Source: Tychonema litorale BBK16
Lineage (GTDB): Bacteria; Cyanobacteriota; Cyanobacteriia; Cyanobacteriales; Microcoleaceae
Direction: 5' to 3'
Assembly: GCF_021648855.1 (NCBI RefSeq)
Contig: NZ_JAKJHX010000067.1
Span: 1,592 to 21,942 of the forward strand
DNA: 20,351 bases
Within the stretch, counting starts at the first letter, position 1; every line of letters begins with the position of its first letter. The notes beneath the pieces are model-generated. The model searched no databases and had not been told where the DNA came from. It was given only the letters and a program-made list of their open reading frames with translations. Positions 15,576 to 20,351 of the stretch are shown one piece after another. Made by a program: the position numbers and the translations under genes.

Positions 15576-15595
15576 TTTATAGCCCATTAATGGGC
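15576..15595 (-). promoter_or_regulatory. -10 box with adjoining 14-bp palindrome
   Basis: On the minus strand a perfect palindrome GCCCATTAATGGGC (15582-15595) is followed immediately by TATAAA (15576-15581), a good -10 sequence. Transcription would then start about 30 bases before the ATPase ATG at 15538. A palindrome occupying the -11 to -25 spacer is where a repressor or MerR-type activator could bind. No good -35 box is evident. This is inference from position and symmetry. Confidence 0.35.
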
Positions 15596-15939
15596 GCGCT
15601 TAATATAACTCCTGGATGGTTAGAGGGTGAATATATTGAGCGAGCTAATAGTTTGTTATTACTTTAATGGGGTATGACTCAGATCAATATTACAAGGGAT
15701 GCGTCCGTCTGTTGCAAGAGATTTCAAGAATTCTTCCAGGCGCTAAATCTTTTTTGGGACGGAAGCGCGTCGGTGGGGAAAAGTTGCTCAAGTCCTTGAC
15801 ATTTTGCAGATTTTAGGTTTGGTTGAAGGAAGGCACGACACGGAAGTCACGGATACACGGATTGATTATTGAGCAGGAGTCAGGACTTCTCGATCGCGAT
15901 AAGTGTTAAAACCTAGTTAAGCTAGCAAATTCTGAGCTT
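15596..15939. other. intergenic region between divergent ATPase and C39 genes
   Basis: No intact gene is seen. A possibly broken coding sequence (15667-15872) is listed separately. Around 15829-15862 there is a GGCACGACACGGAAGTCACG-like stretch similar in style to the repeat near 66-105. A promoter for the plus-strand gene at 15940 should lie near 15880-15935, but no clear box stands out. Confidence 0.5.
15667..15872 (+). pseudogene. possible frameshifted small gene
   Basis: From ATG 15667 one frame reads MGYDSDQYYKGCVRLLQEIS then RILPGAKSFLGRKR. A second frame, open after a stop near 15742, continues with RRWGKVAQVLDILQILGLVE and GRHDTEVTDTRIDY up to the stop at 15870-15872. The second part looks like a winged-helix-type segment. 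A frame change near 15755-15775 would join them into one protein of about 65 residues. There is no ribosome-binding site before the ATG, and I do not recognise the family, so this may be chance. Confidence 0.25.
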
Positions 15940-16962
15940 ATGGAAATAATTGTGACGCTAGTGCTGGGTTCGCTGCTGTTAATCTGGGGAATGCGGTTCG
16001 GGCGGGTGTTAGTTCGATCGGGAGTTACCGCTAATGACTTGTTTAAGGGCAGAAACTCGATCGCCCTGCTGTTTTTGGGGTTTTATATTGGCTTGCTGCT
16101 GTTGGCTCTAAATCTGCCGCAAATGCCAGCTTTGCCGATCGAGTGGCGCGTGCACGGGATGCGAGTCACTTGGACTTTGCTCAGAGTAATGCTGATGGGA
16201 GTTTGCGGTATTGGCTTAACTGTAAGCTGGTTGACGGCGCGATCGCAAGTAATTGCCGTCATCTTAATTGGCTGTTTGGGATTGGGCGGATTTACAAGCG
16301 CTGAAGCTTATTTCATGGCACCAATTTACGCTGATTTAATTGACAATTTGCGGCCAAATGGTGTATTCAAACAAACATCTAACAGCAGTTGCGCCCCCGC
16401 CGCCCTAGCAACAGTCTTGAGAAAGTGGGGAATGGATGCGACGGAATCAAGTGTAGCGCGTTTAGCTGGAACCAGTCGTTTGGGAACCTCAATGCCGCAG
16501 TTAATCATAGCAGCAAGAGCTTTAGGAATGCAGGGAATTGAGCTATCTCCGAATTGGGAGCAAATCCAGCAAATTAATCGACCCGGAATATTAGCAGTTT
16601 GGTTATTTAACGGCCCTCGCAAACTTCCTCACGCCGTGGCTTTACTGGGAATTAATAATAATATTGCTACAATTGCCGATCCGTCGCGGGGCAGAATATT
16701 CTATTTAGATAGACCAACCTTTGCGAAGATTTGGCGCGAACAATACGTGCCAATTTTTCGTTCTGCGGATATCTTATTAAGTGACAAACAAGCGATTAAT
16801 TATTTGAGTAAATTGGGATATAATTCTGGTAATTTGCCAGCAGATATCGAGCGCTTTCAAAAAGATAAAAATTTAAAACCTAGCGGTAAGTTAGATAGGA
16901 TGACTGAGCTAATGTTGAGCGGCCCATTCTTGGAAGGCGTACCGAGATTGGACGGGAAATAA
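15940..16962 (+). CDS. membrane-anchored C39-like cysteine peptidase with peptidoglycan-binding-like tail
   Basis: The 340-residue protein starts with about four hydrophobic segments (residues 1-18, 41-60, 76-98 and 103-126). A papain-like C39 domain follows: Gln145 and Cys151 in QTSNSSCAPAALATVL, His231 in LPHAVALLGI and Asp247 in ADPSRGR are the expected oxyanion-hole and catalytic residues. Residues about 283-330 (AINYLSKLGYNSGNLPADIE, RFQKDKNLKPSGKLD) look like a peptidoglycan-binding type 1 repeat. Unlike bacteriocin exporters there is no ABC transporter domain or ATPase, and no leader-bearing peptide gene is visible next to it. The target is unknown. The peptidase probably faces the cell wall side, given the binding tail. 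Confidence 0.75.
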   Translation: MEIIVTLVLGSLLLIWGMRFGRVLVRSGVTANDLFKGRNSIALLFLGFYIGLLLLALNLPQMPALPIEWRVHGMRVTWTLLRVMLMGVCGIGLTVSWLTARSQVIAVILIGCLGLGGFTSAEAYFMAPIYADLIDNLRPNGVFKQTSNSSCAPAALATVLRKWGMDATESSVARLAGTSRLGTSMPQLIIAARALGMQGIELSPNWEQIQQINRPGILAVWLFNGPRKLPHAVALLGINNNIATIADPSRGRIFYLDRPTFAKIWREQYVPIFRSADILLSDKQAINYLSKLGYNSGNLPADIERFQKDKNLKPSGKLDRMTELMLSGPFLEGVPRLDGK

Positions 16963-17032
16963 GCAAGGAAATGTATAGGCAGGTTTCACCAACCATAAAC
17001 GCTAAAAATTGCTCGTCTCAAAAACCCGCCCA

Positions 17033-17317
17033 CTAATAAACTTCGTCATGAGTGCCGATGTCTAGCAAAACAATGACTTCTGTTTTTGTTTCAGCATCCT
17101 GCTCGATAGAGAAGACAACACGACAATCATAGCCGCAAGAACAAGACTGAAAACCGTCAAGTTGGCCGCTTAGTTTGTGCGTACCCAAGCCTGGGAAAAA
17201 TACGTCTGCTTCCATTTGTTGAAGAGTATCTTCAATGCGCTGCTGGAGTTCAGCATTTCGCCTCACAAACTTTCGGAATGCCCGTTTGAATTTAGGGGTT
17301 AAAATCAGCCGTCTCAT
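17033..17317 (-). CDS. type II toxin of the RelE/YafQ family
   Basis: This 94-residue basic protein begins RRLILTPKFKRAFRKFVRRN, the strand-helix opening of RelE/YafQ toxins. It contains HKLSG (47-51) and YDCRVVF (63-69), and ends LLDIGTHDEVY, matching the YafQ ending with its catalytic His (here His90). Family members cleave mRNA in the ribosomal A site. Its start follows the antitoxin stop codon after 2 bases, so the two are translated together. The CSCGYDCR segment holds three Cys, unusual for RelE but seen, as I recall, in cyanobacterial homologues. Intact residues suggest it is active, which is not shown. Confidence 0.8.
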   Translation of the reverse strand: MRRLILTPKFKRAFRKFVRRNAELQQRIEDTLQQMEADVFFPGLGTHKLSGQLDGFQSCSCGYDCRVVFSIEQDAETKTEVIVLLDIGTHDEVY

Positions 17318-17319
17318 AA

Positions 17320-17544
17320 TTATGGCTCATCGTACAAAGACTGGCGCAAAGCTGCAACGACATCCTCGGCTGATTGCTGTCGAAATTGACCTGCACGGAA
17401 ATCAGTCAAGGTTTGTTGGGCATCCGCAGCTATTTCTGCACGGCGACTTTCGCGGTGACGGTTTTGTAAAATTTTAATCAACATTTCCTGCTGTTCATAG
17501 GTTAGATTCAAAGCAGTTTCTAGCACTTGGTCAAGGGTATTCAT
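17320..17544 (-). CDS. antitoxin partner of the RelE/YafQ-type toxin
   Basis: A 74-residue, Gln/Glu/Arg-rich and mostly helical protein (LDQVLETALNLTYEQQEMLI near the start, AEDVVAALRQSLYDEP at the end). It is encoded immediately upstream of the toxin with a 2-base gap. No ribbon-helix-helix or AbrB motif is obvious, so its DNA-binding mode is unclear; the NLTYEQQEMLIKILQNR region resembles small cyanobacterial antitoxins I have seen described only as hypothetical. AGG lies 8 bases before the ATG. The identification depends chiefly on position. Confidence 0.7.
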   Translation of the reverse strand: MNTLDQVLETALNLTYEQQEMLIKILQNRHRESRRAEIAADAQQTLTDFRAGQFRQQSAEDVVAALRQSLYDEP

Positions 17545-17569
17545 ATCATAACCTGTTGCTAACTTATCT

Positions 17570-18595
17570 TTATCCTACTTCAAACTCACTAGATTTAACC
17601 ACATTCATTCCCGCCGCCGCAAATCTTTGAAAAGCCGCATCTGCTGCTTCCGTAAAATCAACAACACCCGGAACAACCACAGGCGAAGTACAATCTTCCA
17701 ACAAATAAACCTTCTTTGCCAACTCCGAATCTCGCGCCACAATTTCAGTCAACAAATCATCAATTGTCCAAGCAACGCAATGACTTTTAGCTTGTCCCGC
17801 AATAATTACTGCATCAAATTCGAGCAACTTATCAATAAAATTAGCATTCTTTTCCGCAATCGGATTTCCATCGCATCCATCTAAGACTTCCGGTTGCAAA
17901 ACCGAATAGTTTTCGGTCAGTGGATTGCTACCTTTTATTTCAAAAAGTGCTTGGCTATTCCGGGCGATACTATGAAAAAATATCGCTTCTTCCACCGCCG
18001 AAACTAGGGCGTGTCCGATACCACCCAGCATCGAGTGATAGGGCCAAATTGTTAGCGGAAATTTGCCATTTTCACTAAGTTTTTTGACGTAGTGCATAGC
18101 GTGTTTTTCTAGTGCTACAAAATTGCCACCATTGATACTATCAGCCACGGCTGGATTAACTTTCCAGATGCCTTTTTGGACATCTTCTAGGGTAATGGAA
18201 GTTGCCGCAGGTTGGGGGTGCTCGCCTGCTGCATTTATCCAAAATATAGGATGAAAAATTTGCATGGCGGTGTGCGTGTCCATTGTGGGCGCAATGGTGG
18301 TAATTCTATCTAAATTGCGATAAATGAATTCGCACAGCCGCACATTGTCGTCTACTGCACCGCTACCGGAACGCCCACCAACAAATAGTTCAAATCCTGG
18401 CAAACAAAAAGTATTTTGGGCATCGATTATCAACAAACAAATACGGTTTGTGTCGCTGGCTGCTGGCTGAATATTATGTTTTGTAGCCCAATTTTTGGCT
18501 TCGATAGCGCGTTTTTGATAAGGGACACGCCAGACTTCGCTAACTTTTGTTGAGTCAAAATACTCAGGGATTGGGAGTTGGGTTTTTGTTGTCAT
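17570..18595 (-). CDS. isochorismatase-family cysteine hydrolase, extended form
   Basis: The fold is that of isochorismatase/nicotinamidase hydrolases, which cleave amide or ether substrates with an Asp-Lys-Cys triad. Asp58 in LLIIDAQNTF and Cys273 in GQAKSHCVAWTID are clear; Lys164 in ALEKHAMHY or Lys145 could be the third member. The DTH motif (106-108), a later His115 and WPYHSMLGG (184-192) recall the metal site and substrate loop of nicotinamidases. At 341 residues it is well over the usual 180-220, with an N-terminal extension of about 50 residues and long insertions. The substrate is not determined; nicotinamide is possible but not established. The toxin-antitoxin pair follows 25 bp downstream on the same strand. 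Confidence 0.8.
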   Translation of the reverse strand: MTTKTQLPIPEYFDSTKVSEVWRVPYQKRAIEAKNWATKHNIQPAASDTNRICLLIIDAQNTFCLPGFELFVGGRSGSGAVDDNVRLCEFIYRNLDRITTIAPTMDTHTAMQIFHPIFWINAAGEHPQPAATSITLEDVQKGIWKVNPAVADSINGGNFVALEKHAMHYVKKLSENGKFPLTIWPYHSMLGGIGHALVSAVEEAIFFHSIARNSQALFEIKGSNPLTENYSVLQPEVLDGCDGNPIAEKNANFIDKLLEFDAVIIAGQAKSHCVAWTIDDLLTEIVARDSELAKKVYLLEDCTSPVVVPGVVDFTEAADAAFQRFAAAGMNVVKSSEFEVG

Positions 18596-18652
18596 GGCTA
18601 ATTTATTTTGCGGTATTTAGGGCGATAATTTAAGTTAGAATTATAAAAACAT

Positions 18653-18695
18653 TCTCTCTTCTCTTTCTCTGCGCTCTCTGCGCTCTCTGTGGTTC
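18653..18695. repeat. GCGCTCTCT purine/pyrimidine-asymmetric repeat
   Basis: The segment is pyrimidine-rich on the plus strand and includes CTGCGCTCTCTGCGCTCTCTGTGG, i.e. tandem GCGCTCTCT units. On the other strand it reads like the CCACAGAGAGCGCAGAGAGC repeat widespread in bacterial intergenic regions. It lies between the divergent hydrolase and TVP38 genes. Confidence 0.6.
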
Positions 18696-18718
18696 AAAAA
18701 AATCTTATCACATTAGAG

Positions 18719-18724
18719 TACAAT
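18719..18724 (+). promoter_or_regulatory. possible -10 box for the TVP38-reductase pair
   Basis: TACAAT fits the cyanobacterial -10 form TANAAT and lies 24 bases before the ATG at 18749. No convincing -35 box is present 17 bases upstream, so the call is tentative. Confidence 0.25.
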
Positions 18725-18748
18725 AATCATAGCTATTTATGGTGAATT

Positions 18749-19480
18749 ATGCCAGAAACACAAAAACCTAATTATTCCCAGAATATTTTCCAACGCAGAT
18801 TGTTAATTTTGTCGATCGCACTTTCACTCTGTCTCTTAATTTCAGTAACCAAATCTTCCTATGTTCAAGATATTTTAAGGACTGTGTTAATCCAGATCAA
18901 AGACTTAGGTGTTTGGGGGCCAGTAGCTTTTATCGCGATCTACAACTTCGCCACCGTACTATTTATACCAGGTTCTGTACTCACTCTCGGAGGCGGGGTG
19001 ATTTTTGGTCTGTGGTGGGGTTCAATCTACGTGTTTATCGCCGCCATCTTAGGGGCGACATTTGCTTTTTTGATTGGGCGATACCTGTCGCGCGATCGCG
19101 TGGTAAGATACATGGAAGCTCATCCTAAATTTAAAGCTCTCGATCGCGCTGTGTCCAAAGAAGGATTAAAAATAGTTTTTTTAACTCGTCTTTGTCCTTT
19201 ATTCCCTTTCAATTTATTAAATTATGCTTTGGGAGTTACCCAAGTTTCTTTAAAAAATTATGTACTAGGTTCCTTTGGGATGATACCGGGAACTATTTTA
19301 TATGTTTATTCCGGTTCTTTGGTAGGAGATATTGCCACAATCGGTGCAACTACGGCATCTACAAATCCCCAAGTATTAGCAGTCAAATGGTTGATTAATA
19401 TTATTGGTTTTATCGCTACTATTGCTGTTAGTATTTCCATCACTCGAATAGCCAAAAAAGCCTTGGATGAAAGCGTTTAA
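18749..19480 (+). CDS. TVP38/TMEM64 (VTT-domain) family membrane protein
   Basis: This 243-residue integral membrane protein has about six hydrophobic segments. The VTT core is recognisable as FIPGSVLTLGGGVIFGLWWG (72-91), then a GATFAFLIGRYL helix, RLCPLFPFNLLNYALGVT (147-164) and the FGMIPGTILYVYSG segment. Family members (DedA superfamily) have been linked to lipid scrambling and membrane homeostasis; the bacterial substrate is not settled. GGTGA lies 5 bases before the ATG. An FAD-dependent disulfide reductase begins 18 bp after the stop codon, so the two probably form an operon. Confidence 0.88.
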   Translation: MPETQKPNYSQNIFQRRLLILSIALSLCLLISVTKSSYVQDILRTVLIQIKDLGVWGPVAFIAIYNFATVLFIPGSVLTLGGGVIFGLWWGSIYVFIAAILGATFAFLIGRYLSRDRVVRYMEAHPKFKALDRAVSKEGLKIVFLTRLCPLFPFNLLNYALGVTQVSLKNYVLGSFGMIPGTILYVYSGSLVGDIATIGATTASTNPQVLAVKWLINIIGFIATIAVSISITRIAKKALDESV

Positions 19481-19498
19481 TTAGGGTAATTTGCTCAT

Positions 19499-20351
19499 AT
19501 GTCAAACTCAAAAGTCGATCGCCTAAATCTCCATCCGATGGACGAATATAATCAAAAATTAGTCTCTTATTTGCATCCGTCTGACTGGGTGAATCCACAG
19601 CCAGCCAGCCGTTATAATTTAGTCGTAATTGGCGCTGGCCCCGCTGGGTTAATTGTTGCCGCAGGTGCCGCAGGTTTGGGCGCGAAAGTTGCTTTGATTG
19701 AAAAACATTTGATGGGCGGCGATTGTTTGAATGTCGGTTGTGTGCCATCAAAATTGCTAATTCGATCGTCTCGGACTGTCGGTGATATCTCGGAAGCCAG
19801 TAAATTTGGTGTTAACGTTCCTAACGGTACAGAAGTTGATTTTTCAGCCGTCATGGAACGGATGCGACGAATCAGGGCGGGAATTAGCGATGTTGATTCT
19901 GTCGATCGCTATCAGCACAAATTAGGAGTCGATGTTTTTCTAGGTTCCGGTCGTTTCACTAGCAATAATACCATAGAAGTTGCAGGTCAAACTCTCCTGT
20001 TTAAAAAAGCAGTAATTGCCACGGGTGCAAGGGCGCGACAACCGCAAATTCCCGGTTTACAAGAAGCTGGATATCTGACTAATGAAACAGTCTTTAATCT
20101 CACGGAAAGACCCCAACGTTTGGCAATAATTGGTGCTGGTGCGATCGGCTGCGAATTAGCTCAAGCCTTCCGCAGACTGGGTTCGGAAGTCGTGTTGCTT
20201 CACAAAAATGCTCAGATTTTGGACAAGGAAGATGTCGATGCTGCTAACATTGTGCAGCAGAGTTTTGTGAGGGAAGGAATTCAGCTAGTTCTAGAATCGA
20301 AAATAGAGCGCGTTGAGCAAACAAATGCAGGCAAAGTCATTTATTATCAAT
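19499..20351 (+). CDS. FAD-dependent pyridine nucleotide-disulfide oxidoreductase, mercuric reductase-like (partial)
   Basis: The 284 codons visible run off the window end; full members are about 460-520 residues, so roughly the C-terminal 40% is missing. After a 38-residue leader come the FAD-binding GAGPAG (45-50), the redox-active disulfide C76-LNVG-C81 followed by VPSKLL, the ATGARAR segment (174-180) and the NAD(P)H-binding GAGAIG (212-217). These place it in the class I disulfide reductases with MerA and lipoamide dehydrogenase. The MerA C-terminal Cys pair cannot be checked, and no N-terminal HMA metal-binding domain is present. ATG 19499 was chosen as the first start after the upstream stop; its Shine-Dalgarno is weak (AGGG at 12 bases). 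Pairing with a TVP38 gene recurs in bacteria as I recall, and suggests a membrane-linked redox role. Confidence 0.85.
   Translation, partial: MSNSKVDRLNLHPMDEYNQKLVSYLHPSDWVNPQPASRYNLVVIGAGPAGLIVAAGAAGLGAKVALIEKHLMGGDCLNVGCVPSKLLIRSSRTVGDISEASKFGVNVPNGTEVDFSAVMERMRRIRAGISDVDSVDRYQHKLGVDVFLGSGRFTSNNTIEVAGQTLLFKKAVIATGARARQPQIPGLQEAGYLTNETVFNLTERPQRLAIIGAGAIGCELAQAFRRLGSEVVLLHKNAQILDKEDVDAANIVQQSFVREGIQLVLESKIERVEQTNAGKVIYYQ

Overview
The window looks like chromosomal DNA of a filamentous, non-heterocystous cyanobacterium (Microcoleus/Oscillatoria/Phormidium type). This rests on many HIP1 octamers (GCGATCGC, for example near 1868, 2716, 12239, 14863, 16240 and 19093), heptanucleotide tandem repeats between genes, cyanobacterial palindromic repeats, and the gene content (nrtABCD, a cyanobacterial-type rpsB-tsf-recG cluster). 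The genus is an inference. No tRNA, rRNA, CRISPR array or intact insertion sequence is visible.

Region 1 (1-5728, all minus strand): rpsB, tsf, an acidic protein of unknown function, then recG. The gaps hold heptamer repeats and perfect palindromes; one heptamer array runs into the recG start codon. Downstream of recG, a promoter-like sequence points into a perfect 50-bp palindrome. Region 2 (6094-11636, minus): a complete ABC transporter for nitrate, nrtA-nrtB-nrtC-nrtD. It has a lipoprotein binding protein, a permease, an ATPase fused to a second binding-protein domain, and a plain ATPase. The operon is interrupted by structured repeats and ends near a terminator-like hairpin. No nirA or narB is in view.

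Region 3 (11637-12772) has no intact gene. It holds what looks like the decayed right end of an IS200/IS605-type element, a fragment of a Uma2-family endonuclease, several hairpin repeats, and one exact NtcA-type box (GTA-N8-TAC) about 660 bp upstream of nrtA. Region 4 (12773-15538, minus) is a P-type cation ATPase of the PEGLP class that lacks the usual Asp in membrane helix 6; a 14-bp palindrome touches its probable -10 box. 

Region 5 (15940-20351) is a series of accessory genes: a membrane-anchored C39-like cysteine peptidase with a peptidoglycan-binding-like tail (+), a YafQ/RelE-type toxin-antitoxin pair (-), a long isochorismatase-family hydrolase (-), and a TVP38/TMEM64 membrane protein followed 18 bp later by a flavoprotein disulfide reductase that runs off the window end (+).

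I do not see a clear previously undescribed system. The items most worth checking are the mobile-element and endonuclease remnants between the NtcA box and nrtA, the promoter-plus-palindrome at 182-265, the acidic protein that appears to have absorbed an intergenic repeat, and the non-canonical P-type ATPase.
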